A stretch of DNA of 60,000 nt, taken from Owenia fusiformis. Its lineage: Eukaryota; Annelida; Polychaeta; Sabellida; Oweniidae. Of the stretch, positions 47,501-51,544 are shown piece after piece. The stretch is taken from positions 26,748,425-26,808,424 of the forward strand of contig CAIIXF020000010.1 of the NCBI GenBank assembly GCA_903813345.2, written 5' to 3'. The translations under genes were made by a program, and so were the position numbers. The notes beneath the pieces are model-generated. The model was given only the letters and a program-made list of their open reading frames with translations, was not told the origin of the DNA and searched no databases. Position 1 is the first letter of the stretch. Each line of letters starts with the position of its first letter.

Positions 47501-50235
47501 GATATGAAAATAAATTTTAAATATAAAAAAAAAAAAAAAAAAAAAAAATGTAAATTACAGTGCGGGTTGCAGAGTTTTGGCTATAAAGCCCAAAAACAAG
47601 CCCATTATCAAACTACATGTATATGCTTTAAAGTATGTCGAACAGGCCTAACAAATAATAATATGGAAATCTAATAAGAACACTTTTCACAAAGTATCAC
47701 ATGTTTTACCCAGAAAGTATTAGATTAGATTACTTTCTTTTGTGTAACTACCGTAAATATATTAGTTAAAAGTAAATTGTAATGTTTTCTCAGCTCAACC
47801 CCTGTAAAACATATTGAATTCACAATTAGGGCTGGCATATAACAGAACATACCGTATTCTCTGTAATTAGCGCCCAGGGCGTTTAGAAAATTGAAAATAC
47901 ATTATTTAGACCATTCTAATAAGCGCCCATGTATGAAAGAAATCAGAAATCCCGAGGAATTTCATGTATGGCAATTTTTCTTGACAAGAATGCATTTTCT
48001 TCAACATATTTTTATAATAATATGACAAGTGCTGTTATTGGAGAGAATACGGTAAAGATCGCTTAGACAATATTGACAGTGGTTGAAGACCCGTCTATGT
48101 CTAATTTATTTCCGGCACGCCCACTTTGTCATTATCGCCGATTACCTTCAATATTTCCACTAGAGACTGCTGGATATCGATCTAAAGTTATACATTATTT
48201 CTAATTTGATGAGAGATCATCATTATTCGTGCAAAAGTCGTATAAAAGTCGAGAAACATTAAAAAGAAACCAGAAAGTTCACGACCTTGACATGCGCAGA
48301 ACATCTGCGCAGTAGCTTTTGAAATTTCTGAATGCCGATAAAGAACAATTCCTTCATTCATTATGGATTATTATGATTCCTCGATGTTTCTTGAACTTTG
48401 TGAAGCGGGGTGGGCGCTTATTAGAGAGTGGGCGGTAATTACAGAGAATACGGTAATCAGATAAAAAAAGATTTCAGAACTTCTGAACAATTTGCAGAAC
48501 TTCTTTAATTTGATCAATAGTTTGTGGGTTATAACCATTAACTACAATACAGTGCTCCAGGTGCCCCCATGCATGATAGTCAAAGAGATTGGCATCTGGT
48601 ATATTGGGCGGCCATTAATCAGGACTAATGAATCGAGGGGTATTCTCCTCAGATATTCCAAAGCTTTTGCCTGATGGCCGGGAGCGATAATGAAGGTGAA
48701 AGGCTGATGTAAGAACATTTAATTATAAATAATTAAACACAATATAACAGGATACCATAGTAACTAAGATGCCGATATAAACCTGAACTAGACTTTGATA
48801 AAGCAGTTATCAAAAATGCTCCAGATTTAGAATGAATAATGAATGTGTTATTGTTGATAACATAAAATCATAGAAGTTCATAATTTCTAGGAAAAACTGT
48901 AAATCTCGGACACATGAACAATTCACCATTGATATTCAAAGATCAGAACTAAAATAAAGTCAGGAGTATGAGCTTAAATATTTGAATGGTAAAATATGCC
49001 TCTCCTCAAGTTTCTGAAAATAAATTTTTATGTCAATACCTTATTGTTATGATACTTTCCTAGCCTTTCAAAAAGTTGCAATTTTTTTGGTACACTCTGT
49101 AGAGGGCTGGGTCAATATTTCAATGTCTGTCAAACAATGTAATTAATCATGTTAGGGGGCGGAGGAGGGAGGGTGTAAAACGCTTTTCAATTAGGTGACA
49201 GACATTGATTTTTAGTTTCCCTGGATTTTGTCTTCTGCAGTTTCAGGTTTGACAGGCATGGTATGATCATCAAATATCCTCAACAGATGTATGAAGAGAA
49301 TTTGAAACATGTTGTTTATAGCAGTAGCAGATATTGTATATGCTCAGGGGTTGTACTTGTATACTACATCCAAATCAACATTTTGACTTGTTTACACTGC
49401 ATGCGAATCAACATTTTGACTTTCGTTAGAAGGGGGAGCGGGTGTTAATTCTAACTAAATTAATTACGTTTTTTGAAGGACATTGAAACATTGACCTGGC
49501 CCCTAATGTAAATCAAACCTAAACAATAAGATTTTGAGTTTTGACAATTAAAATAGAATGTCCACTTAAATAAGTAACATGTGAATGATGTCACCGATTA
49601 TATGGTTGTTGTTGATCGGCAATATGTGACTGATGATGGCAATATGTGACAATCACATAATATCATGGCTTAAATGATAGTTGCCTTGACGAAATGCCAT
49701 ATAAGCTCACTTTAGGCATTACTGGATGTCACACAAATGACGTGACACAATCTATAGAAGAAGAGCTCTGTAACAATCCTTGATAGCAAGTTGCTACTAC
49801 AGCCCAGTTGTAGTGGCTAAGCCTTTATAGCTCAAGTGGCAGAGCATCAGACTTTGAATCTAAGGGTTCTGGGTTTGATTCCCACACTTTCTTGTCTGTA
49901 GCTACATGTAGCACTATGCTGGTAAGTCGTTACCATGGGGAGCCTTCGGGTCATTATAGCTCCAACAAGGAGAGGCCTGGATGGGGCCTTCAAAATCATG
50001 TGAGTGTTGTATAATATGATTTCCATTTTATGTAGATTTGTTTATATGAAACTGTAGAATGGCTTACCTGACCAATATTTTCAAAACCGTGTGTTTCGGC
50101 CAAACGATTTGCAACTTCATTTCCACCTTCAACATGAACTGCCCACTGGTTCAAATATAAGTTTTCACAGTAGATGTAAAAGAAACTTGTACAGAAAGTT
50201 ATCACTATTTGCAAAAATCGATGCATTATTATCAA
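5418..50235 (-). CDS. PCSK5/6-like: Proprotein convertase (PCSK5/PCSK6/Fur2-type), 23 exons, 3' end not seen
   Basis: This gene encodes a calcium-dependent subtilisin-like serine endoprotease of the secretory pathway. Members of the family cut precursor proteins after paired basic residues. The 23 exons join in frame into 1096 codons: signal peptide (about 1-23), prodomain (to Arg106), S8 catalytic domain (about 107-450), P domain (about 455-582), hydrophilic linker (583-650) and nine or more furin-like Cys repeats (651-1096). The catalytic residues by family alignment are Asp160, His201, Asn302 (oxyanion) and Ser376. The multi-repeat Cys-rich tail points to the PCSK5/PCSK6/Fur2 branch rather than to furin or PC1/PC2. 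No stop codon, membrane segment or PLAC domain follows exon 23, so the 3' end is probably outside the window. The odd features are the exon 7 array and an RGA in place of the P-domain RGD. Exon numbers and residue numbers below count from the Met at 50235. Confidence 0.93.
5528..6170. other. Intron 22, distal part
   Basis: AT-rich intron sequence without recognisable features. Confidence 0.5.
6173..7259. mobile_element. Mariner-like element with long terminal inverted repeats
   Basis: It is flanked by TA on both sides. The ends begin cagggtggtccaaaaaaaat and the complement of attttttttggatcaccctg. The inverted arms run about 190 bp (6173-6365 and 7060-7259) and include tgtttgatatgacccc. No transposase frame is seen, so it is non-autonomous. 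Confidence 0.85.
7260..9499. other. Intron 22, middle part
   Basis: About 2.2 kb of AT-rich sequence. I see no exon, tandem array or element ends. Short open frames here lack domain-like content. Confidence 0.45.
9500..9925. repeat. Degenerate minisatellite, period about 70 bp
   Basis: The phrase tattttggaagatgggacgt and ggttgttgtatggcaggta recur five or six times with indels. Open frames across it on both strands are by-products of the repeat. Confidence 0.8.
9926..10564. other. Intron 22 sequence between repeats
   Basis: No recognisable feature. Confidence 0.45.
10565..11090. mobile_element. Foldback MITE family A, copy 1
   Basis: The ends cactggtcagtatcaagc and the complement of gatacagaccagtg are inverted. 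The arms extend most of the length, including atatcgaaat with cacttcctgtc, and aacgatatcttccac. The second copy lies at 39907-40360. No coding capacity. Confidence 0.85.
11191..12220. repeat. 30-bp tandem array, about 34 units
   Basis: The unit is close to gattaccagg ttatatgatt ctagtagctg. It holds an exact 30-bp register over about 1 kb with only substitutions. Because 30 is divisible by 3, long frames (up to 187 codons on the minus strand) appear without being genes. It lies inside convertase intron 22. Confidence 0.97.
12221..12997. other. Intron 22, part next to exon 22
   Basis: AT-rich sequence without features. The frame running on past exon 22 here is intron read-through. Confidence 0.5.
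12998..13203 (-). CDS. Convertase exon 22: Cys-rich repeats 8 and 9
   Basis: Residues 991-1060. Two adjacent units are seen: [19 protein letters not shown], and [13 protein letters not shown] at the end. Between them lies [18 protein letters not shown]. The acceptor is ttttag and the donor gtaagc. Confidence 0.93.
13560..14905. mobile_element. Repeat-rich non-autonomous element (aaaatggcc / tgaaaatttgaa family)
   Basis: Imperfect units of about 160 bp repeat ccaaaatggcc, acccagaatgccaaaaa and cctgaaaatttgaaattgat. The right end has a (gaca)n run at 14840-14870 followed by a short hairpin, ccacactatgtggtgg, and ggacataaaaa. The element at 19150-20235 ends in the same style (hairpin, then ataaaa). 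Confidence 0.7.
14262..14388. repeat. Inverted repeat
   Basis: The arms attgaatgatttgaagtgca and its near complement tgcacttcaaatcattctat enclose gatgtattctg and its inverse. Confidence 0.75.
14906..17254. other. Intron 21, unassigned 2.3 kb
   Basis: No exon with Cys-rich content, element ends or tandem repeats were recognised. Confidence 0.45.
17255..17410. mobile_element. SINE-like family B, copy 1
   Basis: It shares aaggcattaacatgcaaaatgtc and acaatatgtcaccac...ggtggtgacataaaa with copies at 26335-26480 and 27985-28150. Copies are about 150 bp and end in a small hairpin. The class is uncertain. Confidence 0.6.
17539..17742 (-). CDS. Convertase exon 21: Cys-rich repeat 7
   Basis: Residues 923-991. 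It contains [33 protein letters not shown] and [11 protein letters not shown], a long furin-like unit. The acceptor is acttgtag and the donor gtgagt, with phase 2 on both sides. Confidence 0.93.
17911..18013 (-). CDS. Convertase exon 20: Cys-rich repeat 6
   Basis: Residues 889-923. It reads [21 protein letters not shown]. Acceptor cttgtgtag, donor gttaga. A plus-strand reverse-transcriptase relic starts less than 40 bp upstream of the acceptor. Confidence 0.9.
18038..18281 (+). pseudogene. Non-LTR reverse-transcriptase C-terminal relic
   Basis: A frame of about 80 codons contains [18 protein letters not shown], which fits the Cys2-His-Cys zinc-binding tail found after the reverse transcriptase in L1/Tx1-like LINEs (compare [13 protein letters not shown] in the LINE at 45906-47483). 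It is antisense to the convertase and starts just upstream of the exon 20 acceptor. No poly(A) tail was seen. Confidence 0.65.
18392..18533. repeat. Long palindrome (about 142 bp)
   Basis: The arms of about 60 bp begin atataatggttagtttctgt and end in its near complement. The loop is gtgagcgtagcgaacgag. It may be a MITE or part of a larger palindromic element. Confidence 0.8.
18546..18962. mobile_element. MITE with TIR ccactctaag
   Basis: The ends ccactctaagttcaattaca and the complement of tgtaattggacttagagtgg form TIRs of about 24 bp. Inside is a 40-bp direct duplication (18647-18725) holding aaccatttatgacgt. Confidence 0.8.
19150..20235. mobile_element. Three tandem or nested copies of a non-autonomous element
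   Basis: The phrases catacaactactctttaca, acatggctttttacaatgca and aaatggcgaccattttgaaa occur near 19230, 19630 and 19980. The last copy ends with acagacggaaggacggacag, then a hairpin ctcaccatgtgag and ctaataaaa. It occupies half of intron 19. Confidence 0.75.
20294..20439 (-). CDS. Convertase exon 19: Cys-rich repeat 5 with Pro-rich insert
   Basis: Residues 840-889. It reads [19 protein letters not shown], then [19 protein letters not shown]. The LPLPAPEP stretch is unusual for a furin-like repeat, where Cys and Gly normally dominate. The phases (2 in, 1 out) match the neighbours. The donor is gtcagc. Confidence 0.9.
20440..21009. other. Intron 18
   Basis: 570 bp without recognisable features. 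Confidence 0.5.
21010..21156 (-). CDS. Convertase exon 18: Cys-rich repeat 4
   Basis: Residues 791-840. It encodes [32 protein letters not shown] and ends FECLR, splitting the Arg codon. Acceptor ttaaag|g and donor gttagt. Spacing of the Cys residues matches the furin-like repeat. Confidence 0.92.
21280..22098. mobile_element. TIR element with possible taagggg target duplication
   Basis: The ends are tagccttgcccaagtcggt and the complement of accgacttgggcaaggcta. Both ends are flanked by taagggg (21273-21279 and 22099-22105). The interior of about 820 bp has no long frame. The right end is 36 bp from the exon 17 donor. Confidence 0.75.
22134..22293 (-). CDS. Convertase exon 17: Cys-rich repeat 3
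   Basis: Residues 738-791. It contains [28 protein letters not shown] and NCPYNQY. The acceptor is attttgtag and the donor gtaagt, with phase 1 in and phase 2 out. The donor is only about 36 bp from the end of a TIR element (21280-22098). Confidence 0.92.
22294..23329. other. Intron 16, first part
   Basis: No convincing exon is seen. A short Cys-containing piece near 22916-22947 is discussed under rejected items. Confidence 0.5.
23330..24395. repeat. Degenerate satellite (period near 37 bp) split by a hAT element
   Basis: Units such as aggtcaaatcatacagctac followed by agtggtaga recur on both sides of 23606-24242. The array is diverged with indels. The hAT element inserted into it cleanly. 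Confidence 0.75.
23606..24242 (+). mobile_element. hAT-family element (637 bp) with BED-finger remnant
   Basis: It is flanked by a perfect 8-bp duplication, atcattat (23598-23605 and 24243-24250). The TIRs are tagagatgtcac and tagaggtgccac, fitting the hAT pattern (8-bp duplication, TAGNG start). Inside, the plus strand reads VWKYFG followed by CRLC, a BED finger as in hAT transposases. The frame is broken, so it is a deleted copy. The segments near the ends are rich in cggt and cccg words. Confidence 0.88.
24700..24878 (-). CDS. Convertase exon 16: Cys-rich repeat 2
   Basis: Residues 678-738. It encodes a full furin-like unit with [20 protein letters not shown] and [11 protein letters not shown]. 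It ends in phase 1 at gca g|gtgagg. Joining directly to exon 17 gives [14 protein letters not shown], a normal repeat spacing, so no exon seems to be missing between them. Confidence 0.92.
25048..25130 (-). CDS. Convertase exon 15: Cys-rich repeat 1
   Basis: Residues 651-678. It begins [17 protein letters not shown], the classic opening of the furin-like Cys-rich region. The donor is gtacat after cca ggg gg, giving phase 2, which fits exon 16. The acceptor is ttattgtag. Confidence 0.9.
25335..25573 (-). CDS. Convertase exon 14: last P-domain strand plus hydrophilic linker
   Basis: Residues 571-650. The P domain ends with [11 protein letters not shown] (573-582). Then comes a Cys-free linker of about 68 residues rich in Asn, Gln, Asp, Glu and Lys (for example [19 protein letters not shown]). 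The donor is weak (gag|gtgttt). I chose it because exon 15 can only be read from phase 0 and this site gives that phase; the frame stays open past it for about 45 more codons, so read-through into intron 14 is possible. Confidence 0.85.
25842..26011 (-). CDS. Convertase exon 13: P domain, second half
   Basis: Residues 514-571. Motifs are [27 protein letters not shown] and WTLEIEN, standard for the jelly-roll P domain (Pfam P_proprotein) that stabilises the catalytic core. The acceptor is tttgtag and the donor gtatat. Confidence 0.94.
26335..26480. mobile_element. SINE-like family B, copy 2
   Basis: It shares caggcattaacatgtaaaatg and the tail ctataacattatatcacaac with the copy at 17255-17410. 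It lies in intron 12, close to exon 12. Confidence 0.5.
26504..26644 (-). CDS. Convertase exon 12: P domain, first half
   Basis: Residues 467-514. [16 protein letters not shown] is a recognisable P-domain beta-strand region. The conserved family motif RRGDL is here QRGAL (507-511), so the RGD Asp is replaced by Ala510. The exon ends two bases into Thr514 at donor gtaatt. Confidence 0.92.
26645..27151. other. Intron 11
   Basis: 507 bp without recognisable features. Confidence 0.5.
27152..27269 (-). CDS. Convertase exon 11: catalytic domain to P domain junction
   Basis: Residues 428-467. [19 protein letters not shown] is the conserved C-terminal helix of the catalytic core. It is followed by [10 protein letters not shown], the start of the P domain. 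The exon ends two bases into Arg467 at donor gtacat. Confidence 0.93.
27606..27735. repeat. Degenerate (GGAT)n simple repeat in intron 10
   Basis: Runs of ggatggatgg, gggtggatgcatgggtggg and similar words. It sits about 45 bp from the exon 10 donor. Confidence 0.85.
27780..27883 (-). CDS. Convertase exon 10: end of catalytic domain
   Basis: Residues 393-428. It reads [21 protein letters not shown] and then [10 protein letters not shown], matching the helix and loop after the active Ser in the family. The acceptor is cttttag and the donor gtatgt. A GGAT-rich simple repeat starts within about 45 bp downstream of the donor. Confidence 0.94.
27985..28150. mobile_element. SINE-like family B, copy 3
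   Basis: It shares aaggcattaaattgcaaaatg and ataacaatatgtcatca with the other two copies. It lies in intron 9. Confidence 0.55.
28274..28374 (-). CDS. Convertase exon 9: catalytic Ser
   Basis: Residues 360-393. Catalytic Ser376 lies in [13 protein letters not shown]. The exon opens VTTDLHHRC and ends two bases into Asn393 at donor gtaagt. With Asp160 and His201 this completes the triad, so the enzyme looks active. Confidence 0.95.
28642..28857 (-). CDS. Convertase exon 8: oxyanion Asn
   Basis: Residues 288-359, phase 0 at both ends, 216 nt. Motifs are [16 protein letters not shown] (oxyanion-hole Asn302), [12 protein letters not shown] and [12 protein letters not shown], all near-invariant in the family. 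The acceptor is tacttgcag, with a hAT-type MITE inserted just upstream of its pyrimidine tract. Confidence 0.95.
28875..29254. mobile_element. hAT-type MITE inserted at the exon 8 acceptor
   Basis: It is flanked by a perfect 8-bp duplication, gaaaacat (28867-28874 and 29255-29262). The TIRs are aagagatgtcacgg and tagaggtgtcacgg, matching the element at 23606-24242. The 380-bp interior has inverted clusters of cggttcgg words and no coding capacity. On the coding strand the duplication reads atgttttc and lies in the pyrimidine tract of the exon 8 acceptor. Confidence 0.9.
29364..29536 (-). CDS. Convertase exon 7 (canonical form, last of 12 acceptors)
   Basis: Residues 230-287, 173 nt, ending in phase 0 after Lys287 at donor gtatat. 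Residues 230-257 ([11 protein letters not shown] to HIDIY) are the segment repeated upstream. Residues 258-287 ([22 protein letters not shown]) occur once. Using the acceptor at 29536-29537 gives a protein colinear with other convertases. Using any acceptor further upstream adds 41 residues per unit without a frame change. Which acceptor is used cannot be told from DNA alone. Confidence 0.92.
29454..30929 (-). repeat. 12 x 123-bp tandem array of intron 6 acceptor plus 5' part of exon 7
   Basis: Twelve units are spaced exactly 123 bp apart; on the plus strand the marker atgtctatgtggc recurs from 29458 to 30811. On the coding strand each unit is 40 nt of intron end (ttcattataa... to attattgcag) followed by the first 83 nt of exon 7. 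Each unit keeps an AG acceptor and a branch-site-like ctcat about 15 nt before it. There is no obvious strong donor in the unit. The array is open through all units because 123 is 41 codons and the intron piece reads as a 13-residue linker, [13 protein letters not shown]. Units differ by only a few substitutions and by no indels, so amplification or homogenisation is recent. Confidence 0.97.
30930..31421. other. Intron 6, part between exon 6 and the array
   Basis: This holds the ancestral intron before the first acceptor. A plus-strand frame at 30954-31223 has no recognisable domain and is probably chance. Confidence 0.45.
31422..31510 (-). CDS. Convertase exon 6: catalytic His
   Basis: Residues 200-230. 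Catalytic His201 lies in [11 protein letters not shown], a family signature. The exon ends one base into the Gly230 codon (gga g) at donor gtcaga. All twelve acceptors of the exon 7 array restore this codon in the same frame. Confidence 0.93.
31511..32042. other. Intron 5
   Basis: 532 bp without recognisable features. Confidence 0.5.
32043..32119 (-). CDS. Convertase exon 5: catalytic domain, calcium-site region
   Basis: Residues 175-200, starting in phase 0 and ending two bases into the Arg200 codon. The sequence [12 protein letters not shown] then DPMPRYD matches the conserved acidic stretch after the catalytic Asp that helps bind calcium in this family. The donor is gtaaca. Confidence 0.92.
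32298..32432 (-). CDS. Convertase exon 4: catalytic Asp
   Basis: Residues 130-174, phase 0 at both ends. It encodes the catalytic Asp160 in [13 protein letters not shown]; the first Asp of the pair is the catalytic one by alignment with subtilisin and furin. The acceptor is tttttcag and the donor gtaagc. It is separated from exon 3 by a 9.8-kb intron filled with foldback elements. Confidence 0.94.
32868..32951. repeat. 20-bp tandem repeat, four units
   Basis: The unit is aagtaccattaccacaattc. Confidence 0.9.
33033..33147. repeat. Inverted repeat with gatatc-rich arms
   Basis: The arms gttattcactaggagggat and the complement of ctccctaaaggtaaataac enclose nested gatatcaatat palindromes. Confidence 0.75.
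33514..33857. mobile_element. Foldback MITE
   Basis: The arms aatgtcctttttaagagccc and the complement of gggttcttaaagaggacatt enclose long inverted segments, including gcaagggtgcattg and caatgcacccttgc. Confidence 0.85.
33858..34810. other. Intron 3, unassigned
   Basis: AT-rich, no feature recognised. Confidence 0.45.
34811..35991. mobile_element. TIR-bounded satellite element (tatactgaaag repeats)
   Basis: The ends are 30-bp inverted repeats with about 28 matches, starting catacccagcc. Near both ends the interior is made of many copies of tatactgaaagtatacc, itself partly palindromic; the centre is plain AT-rich DNA. No coding capacity. It looks like a transposon whose subterminal regions have become satellite. 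Confidence 0.8.
36136..36746. mobile_element. TTAA-flanked foldback element (piggyBac-like target)
   Basis: TTAA lies at 36136-36139 and 36743-36746. The ends read aggaatattccttgccagac and aggaatattccttgtcaaac. The arms continue inward through tgatgtcatc and agatggcagct. No transposase is present. The TTAA target suggests piggyBac mobilisation. Confidence 0.82.
37113..37179 (+). pseudogene. tRNA-like sequence
   Basis: It has an A-box-like tggtcttgtggtcc and a clear B box, gttcgaatccc, with normal spacing, but the ends do not pair as an acceptor stem. A SINE head or tRNA pseudogene is more likely than a working tRNA. Confidence 0.5.
37299..37475 (+). pseudogene. RecQ-like helicase fragment
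   Basis: A frame of about 60 codons contains [20 protein letters not shown] followed by CYH. The TGSGKSLCY piece is a Walker A motif of the RecQ type. Only this N-terminal piece remains and no DEAH box follows, so it is a relic, perhaps of a helicase-bearing transposon. Confidence 0.6.
37476..39519. other. Intron 3, unassigned 2 kb
   Basis: No exon or bounded element was recognised. A short direct duplication (caattaaacttctcaaa) is seen near 38760. Confidence 0.45.
39528..39906. mobile_element. MITE family C, nested at the edge of MITE family A
   Basis: The inverted ends contain ggctccccaagggg and ggctccccaagagg. The 8-bp flanks atcactag match (39520-39527 and 39907-39914). The interior repeats gtgac words. 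The right duplication copy is also the start of the family A element. Confidence 0.8.
39907..40360. mobile_element. Foldback MITE family A, copy 2
   Basis: It starts cactagtcagtatcaagc and ends with the complement of a related sequence, sharing the internal order of copy 1 at 10565-11090 (gatatttgga, cttatatgacat, tatcgttgaactgtgg). Confidence 0.82.
40361..40926. repeat. Intron 3 segment with a 20-bp triplication
   Basis: At 40574-40630 the phrase catgcattggcttagcatg is repeated three times. Elsewhere in the segment the phrase gtatttgagttat with acccag appears twice (about 40430 and 40741). Confidence 0.65.
40927..41622. mobile_element. Mariner-like element with internal 108-bp duplication
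   Basis: The ends are cagggtggtaaaaatggcaa and cagggtggtaaaaaaggcaa. A block starting aggtgatatgccaaagatag is directly repeated with a 108-bp offset (41174 and 41282). No intact transposase was found. Confidence 0.8.
41954..42100. repeat. Short palindromic MITE
   Basis: The arms aatgctgtggtcacatttg and the complement of aaatgtgatcacagcatt, about 147 bp in total. It lies about 150 bp from exon 3. Confidence 0.8.
42254..42367 (-). CDS. Convertase exon 3: autocleavage site and start of catalytic domain
   Basis: Residues 92-129, phase 0 at both ends, 114 nt. It begins VKWVEQQ, then has the primary autocatalytic site RKRVKR (101-106). The mature enzyme would start at Asp107. The end, [10 protein letters not shown], matches the conserved N-terminal segment of the family catalytic domain. 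Confidence 0.93.
42472..42630. repeat. Inverted repeat
   Basis: The arms contain gatttatggcgtaatatatg and the complement of catatatttggcataaatc. Confidence 0.75.
43203..43850. mobile_element. Foldback element, about 650 bp
   Basis: The outer arms begin gaaaggagcatgtaggttat and its near complement. The inner arms carry gttgaccta...ttttcaccaaaaatgcaa and its inverse. Nearly the whole element is paired arm. Confidence 0.85.
44486..45203. repeat. 37-bp minisatellite with higher-order units
   Basis: The basic unit is close to tttgcaattggtacatcccc then agtgctcttgttatccc. A block of about 190 bp containing gctgtacacccccagtgctc and aacatccctagtgctctaat is itself repeated (44770 and 44962). Open frames across it are by-products. 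It ends about 85 bp from the exon 2 donor. Confidence 0.95.
45290..45394 (-). CDS. Convertase exon 2: middle of prodomain
   Basis: Residues 57-91, phase 0 at both ends, 105 nt. It carries the family prodomain pattern DDHYLFVH followed by KLVKRSTSS. The KR at 73-74 matches the secondary, internal prodomain cleavage site used in this family for release of the inhibitory propeptide. The acceptor is ttttag and the donor gtaagt. The donor lies about 85 bp from the end of the 44.5-45.2 kb minisatellite. Confidence 0.92.
45395..45899. other. Intron 1, part next to exon 2, with a perfect palindrome
   Basis: A perfect 28-bp palindrome, gagcgggtgatata and its complement, lies at 45720-45747. Nothing else is recognised. 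Confidence 0.6.
45900..47548 (+). mobile_element. 5'-truncated LINE (L1/Tx1-like) with poly(A) tail
   Basis: The element begins in the middle of the reverse transcriptase. It ends in an A-rich tail and an A run at 47526-47548. It is antisense to the convertase in its intron 1. The 5' truncation and the A tail are typical of target-primed reverse transcription. Confidence 0.9.
45906..47483 (+). pseudogene. LINE reverse transcriptase, C-terminal half
   Basis: The open frame is about 525 codons and starts inside the domain ([19 protein letters not shown]), so no native start is present. It contains the catalytic box LADDTTLF, then the thumb region ([32 protein letters not shown]). Near the C-terminus is a zinc-binding motif, [18 protein letters not shown]. 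The frame is intact to its stop, so the insertion is young. It lacks the endonuclease and the N-terminal part of the reverse transcriptase, so it cannot move by itself. Confidence 0.9.
47852..48453. mobile_element. TIR element with ccgtattctctgtaatta ends
   Basis: The inverted ends read ccgtattctctgtaattagc and ccgtattctctgtaattacc, and continue to the phrase aagcgccca. TA flanks both sides (47850-47851 and 48454-48455). It is about 600 bp with no transposase. Confidence 0.85.
48454..49817. other. Intron 1, unassigned 1.3 kb
   Basis: No feature recognised. Confidence 0.45.
49818..49985 (+). mobile_element. tRNA-derived SINE
   Basis: The head has an A-box-like tagctcaagtggcagagcat and a B box, gggtttgattccc, in the spacing of a tRNA. 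The anticodon loop would be ctttgaa (TTG, Gln-like). The acceptor stem does not pair and an unrelated body follows. It ends about 80 bp before exon 1's donor. Confidence 0.65.
50068..50235 (-). CDS. Convertase exon 1: signal peptide and start of prodomain
   Basis: Residues 1-56. A second Met lies at residue 4, so the start could be either. Residues 7-22 are strongly hydrophobic and fit a secretion signal ending near Cys23. The prodomain then begins, with the family pattern [10 protein letters not shown] and [10 protein letters not shown]. The exon ends in phase 0 after Gln56 at a good donor (gtaagc). The transcription start and any 5' untranslated exon were not identified. Confidence 0.88.
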
Positions 50236-50766
50236 TATTTGTCAAAGCGTTTGGAAGATATCTCAGAACTCCTCAGGATTCTAAGAAAACAGACACAGTT
50301 GTTTTGGTTTTTCAAAATCCTGTAGAATTGTGAAGGGTATCAAGTAGCGTCTGATATCTAAAGTTTTGGCATATCCCTAGGGCGTCTCTTCCGTACATAA
50401 CATGCAACATATATTAAAGTAGACCATAGCCTCCTGATTAGTCCTATATTCCAGAAAATGTGAGTAATATGATCTTCAGGAAAATGAAAAATATTCGTGT
50501 CAAGTTTTGATAGTTTTGACGACCTTCAACCTTGAACTTCCGGCAATGCTGTACACGAGGATAAATAAGTTGCGCAAATACTCTTGTTGATGTAGAAACT
50601 AAACTGTACAACTAATTACATATGTATTTTAAATCAAAACACATTAGTACTTGAGTATGTAACTAAATTATCTATTGCTATAAAAACTAATTGAAAATTA
50701 GAAAGAAATTAATTAGTTAAATTTGCGCACTTTTTTATTACATGTCATGTGACCTTTGTGGACAAA
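50236..50766. promoter_or_regulatory. Possible bidirectional promoter
   Basis: This 531-bp interval separates the convertase start codon (minus strand) from a putative first coding exon on the plus strand. It contains an ETS-type word, acttccgg (near 50534), and an E-box-like tcatgtgacc near 50744. Motif presence is weak evidence, and the convertase could have an upstream 5' exon. Confidence 0.35.
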
Positions 50767-50826
50767 ATGGTAGACGGAGATGGAAATACTAAAATGCTGG
50801 AAAGCATTCGAAAGATACGTACAAAG
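50767..50826 (+). CDS. Putative first coding exon of an unknown divergent gene
   Basis: It begins with an ATG in the context aaaatgg and runs 20 codons (MVDGDGNTKMLESIRKIRTK) to a consensus donor, gtacgt, in phase 0. The protein is basic and I do not recognise the family. The support is the good donor, the open phase and the head-to-head layout with the convertase. Confidence 0.4.
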
Positions 50827-51388
50827 GTACGTATAAAGCATATAAGTACATAAGTATACTGTATTATTATGTGAAATTATAGTATCAAGTGACCAAATGC
50901 AACAAAAGGCCTATATCATAAATAAAAAGGAATCTAATCTACAAAAACACTTGGCAACTTTTAGAATCTGGGTCTAAAATGCAAAACATGATTGAGGACC
51001 AAATTACAAAATTATATGAAAGGCCGGATGTGAAAAAACCCATCTGTACCTGCATTGTGCTTTGACTCACTTGCTATATATGAAAGAATTATATTATACA
51101 TACCTTTGTGCATCTCCCGGGGTGCATCTCTGTGAGTTTGTACAGCCCATTTCACTCACTGTTTTATTTCGTCGTTAGAACCATGGGCTTTCAATAGACT
51201 ATGCCCATGGTAGAACCCCCAAAATAAGAAATCAGGAGACCATTGTGCAATAATATGTAGAAAAGTATATTCTTACTCGATAATTTCATTATTAATGAAA
51301 CACGGTTAACCATTTGAAAAAAGCTGGCACTTGTTATAAATTTATTAAATATTTTAAAAATCGCCAGATTAATAAATCATGAATTAAA

Positions 51389-51544
51389 ATGGAACTGGCT
51401 GGGCTCAATGATGAGATATCGCATGATTTAGTCAGGATTACGTCTAAAATTAAAATAAACGGCTCCAAGAAAAATGGCGATATTCGAAAACTGGACGAAA
51501 TGTTGTTATTGTCTGACATATTAGTAACTGGCTGTAAATTCTAA
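51389..51544 (+). CDS. Small hypothetical open frame (51 aa)
   Basis: It reads from ATG to TAA and has protein-like composition: MELAGLNDEISHDLVR, then KKNGDIRKLDEMLLL. I do not recognise it. An in-frame stop lies just upstream and no acceptor falls between, so it would have to be its own gene or an alternative start. It may be chance. Confidence 0.2.
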   Translation: MELAGLNDEISHDLVRITSKIKINGSKKNGDIRKLDEMLLLSDILVTGCKF

